From assembly GCF_027172205.1 (NCBI RefSeq), contig NC_070614.1, positions 31,868,501 to 31,932,500 of the forward strand: a stretch of 64,000 bases of DNA, read 5' to 3'. Shown in pieces: positions 46,257 to 58,449 of the stretch. The notes under the pieces are model-generated. The model ran no database searches and was not told the DNA's origin. It was given only the letters and a program-made list of their open reading frames with translations. This DNA comes from Podarcis raffonei. Lineage: Eukaryota > Chordata > Lepidosauria > Squamata > Lacertidae. Made by a program: the position numbers and the translations under genes. Every line of letters starts with the position of its first letter. The stretch's first letter is position 1.

Positions 46257-47183
46257 ATGGAAAGGAAAAACCAAACCACTCTGAAAGAATTCACCTTTTT
46301 GGGACTGTCAGATGACCCTAAACTCCAGAGCCTCCTCTTTGCTATTGGACTGATGATCTACGTAATCACCTTAACAGGGAATCTAACCATCATTATTTTA
46401 ATACAGGCTGACCAGCACCTCCACACTCCTATGTACTTCTTGCTGAGCAACCTGTCATTTACAGAGCTCTGCTACATCACCACCACCGTGCCAAAGATGT
46501 TGTGGGACCTTCTGTCCAAGGACAAGACCATCTCCTTTGCAGGCTGTGTGATCCAGATGTATTTTTTTCTAACCACAGCTGCCACGGAAGGCGCCCTCCT
46601 TTCTGTCATGGCATATGATCGCTATGCCGCCATCTGCCACCCACTGCGCTACACTTTGCTCATGAGCCAGCCGATCCTCAGGTGGCTTTTGGCTGCTTCA
46701 TGGACCATTGGAAATATCAATGCCATTGTCAACACATCTTTTATATTCTCCCTGAACTTCTGTGGCTCCAATAAGATTATGCATTTCTTTTGTGACATCC
46801 CACCTCTCCTGCACCTCTCCTGCTCGGATACCTCCCTTGCTGAGTTGGTGACTTTCATAATCTCCGGAAGCATAATGATAACAACAGTCTCCTTGATTGT
46901 ACTCTCCTACATCCTCATTGTCTCAGCTGTACTCAAAATTCATTCAGCACCGGGTAGGATCAAGACATTCTCGACCTGTGCTTCCCATCTTACTGTGGTG
47001 AGCATCTTCTACAGCACAGCCATCTTCACCTACATGTCTCCTTCCTCCAGCCGCTCCATGGAACAGGAGCGCTTGATCTCTGTTTTATACACCATCATCA
47101 CTCCTTTTCTGAATCCCCTCATCTACAGCTTCAGAAACAGGGAAATGCAAGTTGCATTTCTGAATGTTCTTGGAAAGAAATAA
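46257..47183 (+). CDS. Olfactory receptor 4, intact, class II
   Basis: 308 residues, ATG at 46257, N-glycosylation site NQT at residue 5. Motifs: HTPMYFLLSNLSFTELCYIT, MAYDRYAAICHPLRY, FFCDIPPLLHLSCSD, KTFSTCASHLTVV and PFLNPLIYSFRNREM. The conserved KAFSTC reads KTFSTC and the C-terminal RNK reads RNR. It groups with ORs 2 and 3 but is the most divergent of the three. Likely functional. Confidence 0.93.
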   Translation: MERKNQTTLKEFTFLGLSDDPKLQSLLFAIGLMIYVITLTGNLTIIILIQADQHLHTPMYFLLSNLSFTELCYITTTVPKMLWDLLSKDKTISFAGCVIQMYFFLTTAATEGALLSVMAYDRYAAICHPLRYTLLMSQPILRWLLAASWTIGNINAIVNTSFIFSLNFCGSNKIMHFFCDIPPLLHLSCSDTSLAELVTFIISGSIMITTVSLIVLSYILIVSAVLKIHSAPGRIKTFSTCASHLTVVSIFYSTAIFTYMSPSSSRSMEQERLISVLYTIITPFLNPLIYSFRNREMQVAFLNVLGKK

Positions 47184-47732
47184 CACGTTGCATTCTGAAA
47201 GCTCAGATTTTTCTCTCCACAGACAAGTTGGGGTTTGTGCTAAATTGTGAAACATCAAATAATCAGTTAATAAAGAAGATTTTCCATCTATTATTTAGCT
47301 CACTTTTCAAAGTAAAAAATGCTAAATTCTCCTGAACCACTATACAGTAGTGACTATAATATTAGTAACACCCCAAAACTGACATCTGCAGATATTGTTA
47401 AATATTCAAAGAATGAGTGAAGATAGAGGGAGAGGAGCAATATTATTATATTCCTGTACTCCCATAACTCTTACCAAAGTGTCAACCATTCCTTGCTGTG
47501 GCTAGCAAGGGAAAGATGGAAAAATAAAAACTCAGCCAATAAATAACAAACCCCATCTTAGAGTTATCTTACTAAAGTCTGGGGAGTAGGGAAGTAGACA
47601 GCTAAGATCACTATCAGGGCTTATGTGTAACTTAAACATGTGATTTCACATCGCATGCATCTATCTATATATCATCCATATCTATATCTTTATCTATCTA
47701 TATCCAGAAAGGGTGGAGTAAATTTTCTTTTC

Positions 47733-50700
47733 CTTTTCTTTTTTTAATTCTTTTTTTCAGATTTTAAAATTTACAAACAATTATCAAACAACAAACAAAA
47801 AAGAGAATTCCAAAGAATCTCCTGGGCTTCCGTCCTCCCTTTTGTGGGTCCTTATATTAACCTTTCCTCCCTCATCTTGCCTATTAATCCAAATCTATTA
47901 AATCTCCATTATAACCAAAATTCAACATTAAACTATAAGTGGTGCTCCAATCCTACTAATAATTTGAATTGTTTACAATGGCTTTTAAGGTAAATTATAT
48001 ATTTCCCCCATTCCTTATCAAAAATTTGGTCTTCCTGAATTCTGATTCTTCTGGTCATTTTTGACATTTCGGCATAGTCCATCAACTTAATCTGCCATTC
48101 TTCTCTGGTAGGGCTCTTGGTGCAGCAAACTAAATATGACATAATAGGCATCACTGAAACCTGGTGGGTAAAGTCCCATGATTGGAATGTAATAATGGAG
48201 GGATACAATCTATTTCAGAGAAACAGACCAGACAAGAAAGGAGGAGGAGTGGCGTTATATGTCAGGGATGTGTATACCTGTGAAGAGATCCAAGATTTAG
48301 AACCTCAAAGCCAAAGTGAGAGCATTTGGGTCAAAATTAAGGGAGAGAAGAATAACAGAGGCCTCATTGTGGGAGTTTACTATAGATCCCCAAGCCAAAC
48401 GGAGGACATAGATGATGCCTTCCTGGAACAGATGGCCAAGCATGCAAAAGGACGGGAGATAGTAGTAATGGGGGACTTCAATTACCCGGATATTTGTTGG
48501 ATGTCAAACTCAGCCAAGAGCATGAGGTCAAACAGATTCCTCACTGGCCTTGCAGACAACTTCATTGTCCAGAAAGTGGGAGAAGCAACAAGAGGAACAG
48601 CCATTTTAGAACTGGTCCTAACCAATGTTGATGACCTGGTTAGTGGGGTAGAAGTGGAAGGATCATTAGGTGCGAGTGATCATGCTCTTCTGAAGTTTAC
48701 TATACAGCGGAAAGGAGCAGCCAAGCATACTAGGACTCAATTTCTTGACTTTAAGAAAGCCGACTTCATAAAACTGAGGGAAGTGCTGGGTGAGATCCCA
48801 AGGACAGTAATACTAAAAGGAAAGGGAGTTCATGATGGCTGGGAGTTTGTTAAGAGGGAGATAGTAAAATCACAACTTCAGGCAATACCATTGAGACGGA
48901 AACATGGAAGGTGCCTAAAGAAGCCAGGGTGGCTATCTAAAGAACTTTTAACTGAGTTAAGATTAAAAAAGGATGTGTACAAAAAATGGAAAAGGGGGGA
49001 AACCACCAAAGAGGAATTCAAACAAATAGCCAGCACATGTAGACACAAAGTCAGAAAAGCTAAAGCACAGAATGAACTCTGGCTTGCTAGAGAGGTTAAA
49101 AGCAACAAAAAAAGGCTTTTATGGGTATGTCCGTAGCAAAAGGAAGAACAAAGAAACAGTGGGGTCACTCACAGGAGAAGATGGTGAAATGCAAACAGGG
49201 GACACAGAAAGGGCTGAACTCCTCAATGCCTTCTTTGCCTCAGTCTTCTCCGATAAAGAAAACAATGCCCGACCTGAAGAATTTGGAGCAAATGATTCAG
49301 CAGAGGAAACACAGCCCAGAATAACTAAGGAGATAGTACAAGAATACTTGGCTAGTTTAGATGTATTCAAGTCTCCAGAGCCAGATGAACTGCATCCAAG
49401 AGTATTAAAAGAACTGGCAGATGTGATCTCAGAACCACTGGCAGTCATCTTTGAGAATTCCTGGAGAACAGGCGAAGTCCCGGCAGACTGGAGGAGGGCA
49501 AATGTTGTTCCTATTTTCAAAAAGGGGAAAAGAGAGGACCCAAATAATTACCACCCAGTCAGTCTGACATCAATACCAGGGAAGATTCTGGAGCAGATCA
49601 TTAAGCAAACTGTCTGTGAGCACCTAGAAAGGAATGCTGTGATCACCAATAGTCAGCATGGATTTCTGAAAAATAAGTCATGTCAGACTAACCTGATCTC
49701 GTTTTTTGACAGAATTACAAGCCTGGTAGATGAAGGGAACGCAGTGGATGTAGCCTACCTTGATTTCAGCAAGGCATTCAACAAGGTGCCCCATGATATT
49801 CTTGTAAAGAAGCTGGTAAAATGCAGTCTTGACTATGCTACCACTCAGTGGATTTCTAACTGGCTGACTGACCGAACCCAAAGGGTGCTCATCAATGGTT
49901 CCTCTTCGTCCTGGAGAAGAGTGACTAGTGGGGTACCACAGGGTTCTGTCTTGGGCCCGGTCTTATTCAACATCTTTATCAACGACTTGGATGATGGACT
50001 CAAGGGCATCCTGATCAAATTTGCAGATGACACCAAACTGGGAGGGGTGGCTAACACCCCAGAGGACAGGATCACACTTCAAAACGACCTTGACAGATTA
50101 GAGAACTGGGCCAAAACAAACAAGATGAACTTTAACAGGGAGAAATGTAAAGTATTGCACTTGGGCAAAAAAAAAATGAGAGGCACAAATACAAGATGGG
50201 TGATACCTGGCTTGAGAGCAGTACATGTGAAAAGGATCTAGGAGTCTTGGTGGACCACAAACTTGACATGAGCCAACAGTGTGACGCGGCAGCTAAAAAA
50301 GCCAATGCAATTCTGGGCTGCATCAATAGGAGTATAGCATCTAGATCAAGGGAAGTAATAGTGCCACTGTATTCTGCTCTGGTCAGACCTCACCTGGAGT
50401 ACTGTGTCCAGTTCTGGGCACCACAGTTCAAGAAGGACACTGACAAACTGGAACGTGTCCAGAGGAGGGCAACCAAAATGGTCAAAGGACTGGAAACGAT
50501 GCCTTATGAGGAACGGCTAAGGGAGCTGGGCATGTTTAGCCTGGAGAAGAGGAGGTTAAGGGGTGATATGATAGCCATGTTCAAATATATAAAAGGATGT
50601 CATATAGAGGAGGGAGAAAGGTTGTTTTCTGCTGCTCCAGAGAAGCGGACACGGAGCAATGGATCCAAACTACAAGAAAGAAGATTCCACCTAAACATTA

Positions 50701-51577
50701 GGAAGAACTTCCTGACAGTAAGAGCTGTTCGACAGTGGAATTTGCTGCTAAGGAGTGTGGTGGAGTCTCCTTCTTTGGAGGTCTTTAAGCAGAGGCTTGA
50801 CAACCATATGTCAGGAGTGCTCTGATGGTGTTTCCTGCTTGGCAGGGGGTTGGACTCGATGGCCCTTGTGGTCTATTCCAACTCTATGATTCTATGATTC
50901 TAGGGTCTTCTTTCCATCTCTGGGCTAGTAACATCCGAGCAGCAGTGGTCGCATACATAAATAGTCTTTTCTGATCCGTTGGAATTTCAGCACCTAGAAT
51001 TTCTGAAGGAAAATTTCAGGTTTTTTAGAAAAAGTTATTTTAAACATTTTTTCCAGTTCATCATACATCATCTCCTAGAATTCTTTTACTACTTTACATG
51101 TTACTTTACAAGGGTGAAGTAAATTTTCCCCTTGTGATCTTAGCAGAACTTTGAAAGAGCAGCATTCAGAGGAGCAACAAGCAAGTTCATATTAGGCATA
51201 GGAACTTGTGACCATGGGTGTTCGCAATATTTTTCAAGTAGGGAGCAAGTTCTTCCAATTTTCAAATTATGCTCCCGTCCCAAGTACCATTCCATGGTGC
51301 CTTCAACTCCCTTCACCTTAATATTTTGTATCTGAGTGACCCACTCTAAACATAAATCCCAAACATGGTGCAGTACAAGTGATTTAATTCCCCTTTCCCC
51401 CCCCCCCCATTTTGCTATCATGGGGACTCTTATTTTAATTTTATTTTTTGCCCACCTGAGCCTTCCTGATAGGATATACATCATTAATTTAAAAATCAAT
51501 AACCACAATCCAAGACAAATGTGACAAAGGCTGTTGATCTCAGTGGGCTTAAGCACGCTTAACTCTGCTTTGGCCAC
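47733..51577 (-). mobile_element. L1 LINE fragment, interrupted by a CR1
   Basis: Antisense L1. The 3' end is a T-rich run near 47,733-47,760 (poly(A) on the minus strand). The ORF2 C-terminus reads REEWQIKLMDYAEMSKMT at 48,110-48,000 and continues upstream beyond the CR1 as LFMYATTAARMLLAQRWKED at about 50,970-50,905. More L1-like text (EWVTQIQNIKVKGVEG) lies at 51,577-51,140. The copy is 5'-truncated with several frame breaks and a probable internal deletion. Confidence 0.8.
48119..50902 (+). mobile_element. CR1 LINE, 5'-truncated, inserted in the L1
   Basis: ORF2 spans three overlapping frames. Endonuclease at 48,119-49,136: YDIIGITETWW, VMGDFNYPDICW, LGASDHALL. Reverse transcriptase at 49,072-50,241: [42 protein letters not shown]-terminal part at 50,196-50,825: [25 protein letters not shown]. 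Two frameshifts (near 49.1 and 50.2 kb) make it inactive. The end has the CR1 hallmark ATTCTATG repeats (50,883-50,902). Near-matching flanks GGGCTCTT (48,111) and GGGTCTT (50,903) suggest a target duplication. Few breaks, so relatively young. Confidence 0.92.
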
Positions 51578-52234
51578 TGAAAAAATAACGGGTTGCGTCC
51601 AGACTAAGGGCCCCTCCAGACTGGTCTTTTATTGCAGGTGTATTCTGCAACATATTCTTAACACAATAATTGTGCATTAGTGATAGAGCCATTCTGCTTT
51701 AGTTGGTTCTGCAATGCTCCCCCAGTACTACCATATTAAGATTAATTAGGCTGTCTCTTTATGATGATATTTCAGCTGCATAGAATAAATGGATATGAAG
51801 TGCAATAAATACTAGGTGGAATTATATGGTAGACATGAGGATCTACAACTTAGGTTAAAAGGAGGTCCATGCTGCAGAAATATGTATAAATGAATAGAAT
51901 CTATCTAACAGGCTTGGTCATTCATTTCTTTAATTCAAATTGTTTTTTACTCTATACCACTAGATAAGAATATTCAGACTTAGGGTCAATCACATCCAAA
52001 CACATGCATTTTATTAATTTGATTTTCTTATAGGTAATAAGATACATTTACATTTATGTAACTAGTTTTTCTCCAGTCATTAGTTTGGGGTTTAGTCAAT
52101 CAGCTAGCTACAAATCCACCTAACAGTTATGAGAAAGTTGCACTTCAGGTCACCACCTTTGTAGAATGTGGTCAAAGCAAGGAGCTGTGCAAAACTGAAC
52201 TTTAGAAGGGAAAAGTCGAAACAATATTTTATGC
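51578..52234. other. Intergenic
   Basis: A fragment of the 8,926-type palindromic repeat lies near 51.54-51.60 kb just to the left. Nothing else recognised. Confidence 0.35.
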
Positions 52235-52405
52235 ATTATTTTGGATGCCTAAAGGGCTTTACAAATGTTATTCTTTTCCTTCACAATAAGCCCCATTTTA
52301 CAGCTACTACAAATTGGAATTGCTCAAGGTCACAGTATGGGCCCTTGACAGTGATGGGTTTGAACCCATCAAAGTCTAAGTCCAACATCCTAACCCTATC
52401 CACTT
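52235..52405 (+). mobile_element. MIR-like CORE-SINE fragment
   Basis: Contains CCATTTTACAG, TGCTCAAGGTCACAGT and GGGTTTGAACCCATC followed by CATCCTAACCCTATCCACT, the order of the MIR 3' half. Old and partial. Confidence 0.5.
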
Positions 52406-53309
52406 CACTGTATCAGATCCAAAATAGCAGCTTGGGGTGTGTGTCTGCTATTGTTGTTCTTCCCCCCCCCCCCAGAAAGTTGGGAGATACCTATGTTTAA
52501 GGAGTCTCAATTGGGTTTCTCCCATAGGGCCATGATGCCACTGTACAAGTTTCCTGATCTCCCAACTTTAATTGGAATTGCTTCTGTAAACTAAATGAGG
52601 GTACTAACATACCAGGATGACTGCTAAATAAAATACATAGCACGTTAGGTGCATATAGCCCTACATATTTCACAGGATATATATTTGCTCAGGTTGCTTC
52701 TGTCCATTTAGCTTCACCACATACAAGCCTGAGTGAGCATGTCATGGGAAGATGGCTGAGGAGAGATTGCAACCAGAGACTTCCAATTATTATTGAAGTT
52801 AAACTGAGGGAGACTGGTTCTTCTGTAAAAGTTATGTGATCCATCTACATCATTTAGCACAGCAGCTGACCTGACTGATTGACTGAAATTTCCCCAGCAG
52901 AGACAAAAAGATAGGATCCATTTCAGGGATAAAAAATCAGCTCTTCCATGACTGGCAAAGCATGTAACTACAGAAACACAGCATCTGCCTTTGACCTGGG
53001 ACTCACCATAATGAAGGAAAAGTGTAAGTAGAATAGGAAATGCTACCATGGACACTCAATATGACATTGGAGAGAATCCTTTGGAAGGCAAAAGGGGCAT
53101 TGCAGAATTAAGACTTTAATGAGCAAGGATTATGATATGGTGAGGGGAAAACATGACTGTAATGGGTATGAGTGTTGTGAAAATATGTTAAAAGAAGGAA
53201 TAAAAATAAGGATGAACTATTAAAGCTAAAGAATAACCACAAATTTATTATGATCACAAAGTATAATGTTATCAGGGGCTACTAGTTGTGATTGCTATGA
53301 TCTAGCTCC

Positions 53310-53450
53310 AGCGTTAGAGGCTTTTTTTAAAGCTGGAACGCACCGGACCTCAGTTCTAGTACTTCTCAGGTGGGTGCCATTGCCACTATAAGAGAACAAA
53401 GGAGGCATTCATGGTGAGTTCTGGCACCTCTTTTTCTAGAAAAAATAGCA
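53310..53450. repeat. Interspersed repeat with near-mirrored ends
   Basis: AGGCTTTTTTTAAAGCTGGA at the left and TTTTTCTAGAAAAAATAGCA at the right, with GGTGGGTGCCATTGCCACTA inside. A related end occurs near 58,400. Family not assigned. Confidence 0.4.
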
Positions 53451-54342
53451 CTGAGTTTGCCTCTGGATACCAGTTGCTAGGGTTCAAAAGCAGAGAGAGC
53501 AATGTTGCACTCAGGTTCTGTTTGAGAGAACATAGTAGAAAAGGATGGTGGACTAGGTGAGCCTTTGGCCTTGGCCTGATTAACCAGGGCTAATCTATTG
53601 TTCTTATATTATTCAGAGTGCACTATTAATATATTGTACAAATCTGAAAAATAATAATAACCAATGATTGAATAAAAGTGTGTTTTGAAATAGAAAGTAT
53701 ATCATTGCCCTCTGATTACCTGTGCCTGCAACTATCTATTTAAAAATAATAAAACCTTGAGGCATTACTCCATGAAGACTAACTCAATTAAGATCATCTG
53801 CATGAGTAATGCATACTTCCAAAAATTAAGAGTGCTTTGAAAATTCTTGATTACTTATTGTTGGGAGTGTACACATTTACAATGGTACATTTTTCACCCA
53901 TCAATTTTTTCCATCAAAATCAAATACTGACCTCGTTGATTGCACTGCAATCTGTGACAAGGAGAATAGGGCCATCTACCTTTGGGAGCTGAGCTCAGAA
54001 ATTCTATTGTAGGTATCGGCTGGTGTGCTGATATGTATAAGCAATGATCTGGTGAGAGTTGGAAGGAAGAGGGCTCTGTTAAAAAGGGGACATTTTGATT
54101 TCATCAAATCAGATAAAAGATCACAATAATGTTTCTGGAGAATGTCCCAACAGACCAACTTGGAAGCCATAATTGGAGTAGATGTAGTATGTAGTAAAAT
54201 AAACTATTTGAAAACAACTGAAAAGCTTCCCATTTCCATCTAGCTCCTGAATGAATATTTCAAGATTTGGAAATGTTTCAGCTGTTCTAGCAGCACATGT
54301 GTTTAGCAGTCTGACACCACAGTCAGTTATTGCTACTGTTCT

Positions 54343-54585
54343 AAAAGCCAATGTGGTGTCATAGTTAGACTGACATAGTTAGCGTTGGACTGATCCTTGG
54401 ATAGCAGGATTAAAATCTCCACTCACCCGTGAAGCTGACTGAGTGACCTTAAGCCACCCACAGTCTCTTAGCCTCACCTGTCTCATGTGGTTGTTGTGTG
54501 GATAAGATGGGAACCATTTATGCCACCTGGAGTTCCCTAGAGGAAAGGTGGGATATAATTGCAGTAATAATATAAAATATAATGA
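54343..54585 (+). mobile_element. Degraded tRNA-derived SINE
   Basis: AAGCCAATGTGGTGTCATAG start and AAAGGTGGGATATAATTGCA end; an older relative of the SINE at 16,429. Confidence 0.5.
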
Positions 54586-54739
54586 GTAAAAGGAAAATTA
54601 ACTAAACTAGTATATTTTTCTGTGGACTTATCATCTTTAAACTCTTTCCCCAAACTGCAACTCTTTCTTCATGCTACAAAGGAAAACTGAAATTAGGGGG
54701 GTTATAGCATTAGTTATATTTTTAGGAGCATCGGAAGGA

Positions 54740-54940
54740 TGTGAGAAGTTGCCTTATTTTGAGTCAAACCACTAGTTCATCTAGCTCAGTGTTATATACA
54801 TTTACTGTCAGTGGTTGTCCAGGATTTTTTGGGTAGGAAGACCTCCCCAGCCCTACTTGGTGATGCCAGGGACTGAATTTGGGAGCCTTTGCATGGAAAA
54901 CAGTTATTCCACTACTGAGCTTTGACTTTTCCTAGAAACC
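54740..54940 (-). mobile_element. tRNA-Ala-like SINE, copy 3
   Basis: Contains GAGTCAAACCACTAGTTCAT, CCCAGCCCTACTTGGTGATG and CACTACTGAGCTTTGAC, the complement of a tRNA-Ala-like head. It lies 150 bp upstream of OR 5. Confidence 0.6.
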
Positions 54941-55090
54941 TAGGTCTTTAACTACAGGAGCTCTTACCAAAATAACAAATTAGTCGCTAAGGAAACATAT
55001 CACTGATTTTTCTAGAATGATTTTTCTTAATTTATTTTAATTATATACTAAATATTCCACTTTCTTTCAGAAGGAACATATGTTGGTAAG

Positions 55091-56047
55091 ATGACCTTCA
55101 GAAACATCTCTAAAACCATTGTTACTGAGGTTGTCCTACTTGGCTTCTCTAATCTCCACCAGTTTCAAAAACCACTCTTCTTCCTCTTCCTTGTCATGTA
55201 CATACTGACTTTGATTGGGAACACTTTAGTCATCGTCATAATCCATGTGGACCACCGTTTGCATACACCAATGTACTATCTACTCAAGAACCTCTCCTGG
55301 CTGGAGATCATCATCACCACAACTGTCACTCCGAAGATGCTCACCCTACTTATCTCAAAGGAAAACACCATATCTTTTGTTGCCTGTGCCTTGCAAGGAT
55401 ATATCTACTTTGTTGCTGGTTCCACTGAAGTCCTCCTTTTGGCTGCTATGTCAGTGGATCGCTATGTGGCTATCTGCAACCCTCTGCGGTATACTGCTAT
55501 CATGAACTCCCGTGTCTGCGTGCTAATGGTCCTGTCTTGTTGGTTCTGCAGCTTCTTTTCCATCTCTGCCTCCATGGTGCTGAAGGCAGGACTGCCTTTC
55601 TGTGGCTCCAATGTTATTGACCACTTTTTCTGTGACAGTGGCCCTCTTTTGGAAATGATCTGTGCTGATGTTCGCTTTCTCCAGGCCTTAGATTTGGCAG
55701 TTTCCTGCTTCATGCTTCTCAGCTCTGTATCTGTAACAACAATCTCTTATATCTGCATCATTGTCACTGTGATTAGGATACCCTCTGCTAAAGGCAGAAA
55801 GAAAGCCTTTAGCACATGCACTTCGCATATCACTGTGGCATCACTTTATTATGGCAGCTCCATCTTCATCTATATCAAGCCAGCTGGCAGCTCTTCAATG
55901 GAATTCAACAAAATAGCCACAGTATTCAACACAGTAGTGACCCCATTGCTAAACCCTATTATTTACAGCTTCAGGAACAAGACCGTGAAGGAAACACTGA
56001 GAGATGCATTGAGAAGACTGCAGGCCATTTTAAAAAGTGAGGCCTGA
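55091..56047 (+). CDS. Olfactory receptor 5, intact, divergent from neighbours
   Basis: 318 residues, ATG at 55091, glycosylation site NIS at residue 5. TM3 ends MSVDRYVAICNPLRY instead of the MAYDRYAAICHP of ORs 1-4, a form known from OR families 6 and 11. Other motifs: HTPMYYLLKNLSWLEIIITT, FFCDSGPLLEMICAD, KAFSTCTSHITVA and PLLNPIIYSFRNKTV. It is therefore not a recent copy of ORs 2-4. It is followed within 60 bp by the tail of an inverted SINE. Likely functional. Confidence 0.92.
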   Translation: MTFRNISKTIVTEVVLLGFSNLHQFQKPLFFLFLVMYILTLIGNTLVIVIIHVDHRLHTPMYYLLKNLSWLEIIITTTVTPKMLTLLISKENTISFVACALQGYIYFVAGSTEVLLLAAMSVDRYVAICNPLRYTAIMNSRVCVLMVLSCWFCSFFSISASMVLKAGLPFCGSNVIDHFFCDSGPLLEMICADVRFLQALDLAVSCFMLLSSVSVTTISYICIIVTVIRIPSAKGRKKAFSTCTSHITVASLYYGSSIFIYIKPAGSSSMEFNKIATVFNTVVTPLLNPIIYSFRNKTVKETLRDALRRLQAILKSEA

Positions 56048-56108
56048 GATTGTTGAAGCATACTTGGAGAGATGGAATCTTGATTCATTTTTCCGAATTG
56101 CCCCTATA

Positions 56109-56158
56109 TAGAAGAAGAAGAAGAAGAAGAAGAAGAAGAAGAAGAAGAAGAAGAAGAA

Positions 56159-56198
<40 letters not shown>

Positions 56199-56434
56199 TT
56201 GGATTTGATATCCCGCTTTATCACTACCCTAAGGTGTCTCAAAGTGGCTAACAATCTCCTTTCCCTCCCTACCCCACAACAAACACTCTATGAGGTGAGT
56301 GAAGCTGAGAAACTTCAGAGAAGTGTGACTAGCCCAAGGTCACCCAGCAGCTGCATGAGAAGGAGCGGGGAATCAAACCTGGTTCACCAGATTATGAGTC
56401 CATCGCTCTTAACCACTACACCACACTGGCTCCT
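56109..56434 (-). mobile_element. tRNA-derived SINE, inverted, with (GAA)n(GTA)n tail
   Basis: The reverse complement runs from GAGCCAGTGTGGTGTAGTGG (56,434) to GGGATATCAAATCCAAAC (56,199), then a 90-bp tail of TAC and TTC units (GTA and GAA on the plus strand). Same family as 16,429-16,698. Confidence 0.8.
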
Positions 56435-56459
56435 ACATGGGGAGAAGGAGCGAGAGAGA

Positions 56460-58449
56460 GGTAGAGCTGTTCTGCTTGTCCCCCACTTCTAAACAAAGTA
56501 TGCAGCAGACAGGAGAGGCCTATCATGGGTATGGGAATGAACAAAGGTTGAGTGGAAAGAAAGAGGTTGTTGATTAAACTAGTTTTCCTCATTATATTTC
56601 AGAAAGCAAAACCTGTTGTGGAGTGACATTGTGTGGGAATCCTGAATTCTTGCCTAATATCACACTGAGGTTCTATATCTAAGCTTTATGCAAGGAGCAT
56701 ATGTGAATCTATCCCTGACAGTCCCTTTACACATAAAAGGAATATGCCTAATTACAAATGTGTCAGGGAAAAGCAAATCTTTCTGTTTTTAGAGGTTTGC
56801 AGATTCTTATGTGTTCTGCAGAAGGTCGAGGAATGACCCGTCAAGTAAGACATTAACCAAGTTGCAGTCAAAAACTTCTGCCACCACCACAGAGGAAGAA
56901 GAGACATTGGAGGAGGATGTGCCTGGTGCCTATCGCTGGGGCCATGCCCTCTGCACCAGCCCCAGAGGACTCTGGGGCAGCTTGTGTCTGAGTTTCCTAC
57001 CTGCTCAATGCCTGCTTAGTACCAGTAGTTTTGTGCAACTTATAGGGTGCTTTCAATAAACTATCTTTAGGATTTCTCTGTGTGTGCTGTGCATTCTTGT
57101 GGAGTGGGATTGCAATGCTGGATAAGGTGGGTGTTTGGGGTCTGTGCAGTGGGTGCAATGTGGGTGCAACATGGGTGTTCTGGTGTGCTCCCATGTGCTT
57201 GCTTACCTGGCCACACTGTCCCATGCTGTTGGTGCACATACCTGTGTGATAAGAGCATGTGCTGATGTGTGGCACACACATTGTGCTGATTGCCTGCCCC
57301 AATGAGCACTGCTAGAGACTCTGTGTGCACTCTGTGCCCAGTTTGTTTGTATTCCTGTGCTAGCAATTATGAGCCATTGTTGGTGAGCTATCTGTACAGT
57401 TCATACACACCTGATCAGGAGACTTGAAAACTCTCCTTGTGTGTCACAAGTGCACCCCATTCCCTGGTAGGTAATGCCAGGTGAGCTGGCTCTCTGGGTT
57501 GTGGTACTTTCCTTTAGCTCGACTAGGCTAGTGCTGGACATTTACAGGGTGTGAATCTGGCATAATTTATACAGGCTTAAGTTCCACCAGCTTGCTGCAT
57601 TCAAGAATGCTCAGTTAAGTCTCATGTGCCACATATGTGACAAATAATAATGTATGGAATGAATAAAAAACAACATTCACTGAGATATATCCACTACCAC
57701 ACTGCACAAAACAAAATAAATTGAAGCAAGGGCTCATCCACACATCTGCTTGTCTCCTGTGCAGGTTAGAGTGGTTTTCCACTTGTCCCATGCTTTCGAG
57801 GATATAGGTCTAAGCAATTTTGCCATGGTGTGCTGCTTTCCCCCAGAAAAACCTTTCTTTAACAATAGACAAGAACAAAAACAAGAACAAACAGCCATCT
57901 GCAGAATGCACAGTTTCTGTTTGTTCCGATTCAGCTCTAAAGATTGGATTTTTCTGGGAGAATGTGGCAGGGCAAACAGAGGTGTGGCTGAGACCTGAAA
58001 GTATGTGCCTGTGTTGATGAAGGAAGGCAAAATATTCTGAATATTCTGAAGAAACAAAATCTTATTTATTTCTTATGTTTGTATTCTAACTTTCCACCAA
58101 ATATAAATTAAGTAGATGTCATCAATAATGCAAATACAATAAAATATAATAAAAGATGGCAGAACAGTAATAAAATACACAGCAAAATAAAGCCATAAAA
58201 CAAGTTAGTTGAAACATTAATAAGCATCTAATTAAAATGCTTTAAGATGCCAAGAAGGTCATCAGAGATTAAAATAGCTAGGCCTCCCTGGACAAGGAAT
58301 GCCTAAACTATTATAAACCAAACTATTGTAAAAAGTAGCAAAGTTTATTGTTACAGAAAACTATTATTACAGGGAAAAGCTATGTAAGGTGAGCTCAGTG
58401 CTTTTTTTAAAAAAGCTGTATTGCAAGAAGAGATGAAACAAAAACAGGC
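56460..58449. other. Intergenic between OR 5 and OR 6
   Basis: No gene supported. An AATAAA at about 57,053 is followed by a TG-rich, C-poor stretch (57,075-57,345), which resembles a transcript end and could be the edge of an unrecognised LTR or retroposed UTR. Confidence 0.35.

Noticed and set aside
48117-49136. Endonuclease-like protein as a host gene
   Set aside because: Continuous with a CR1 reverse transcriptase and a CR1 3' end.
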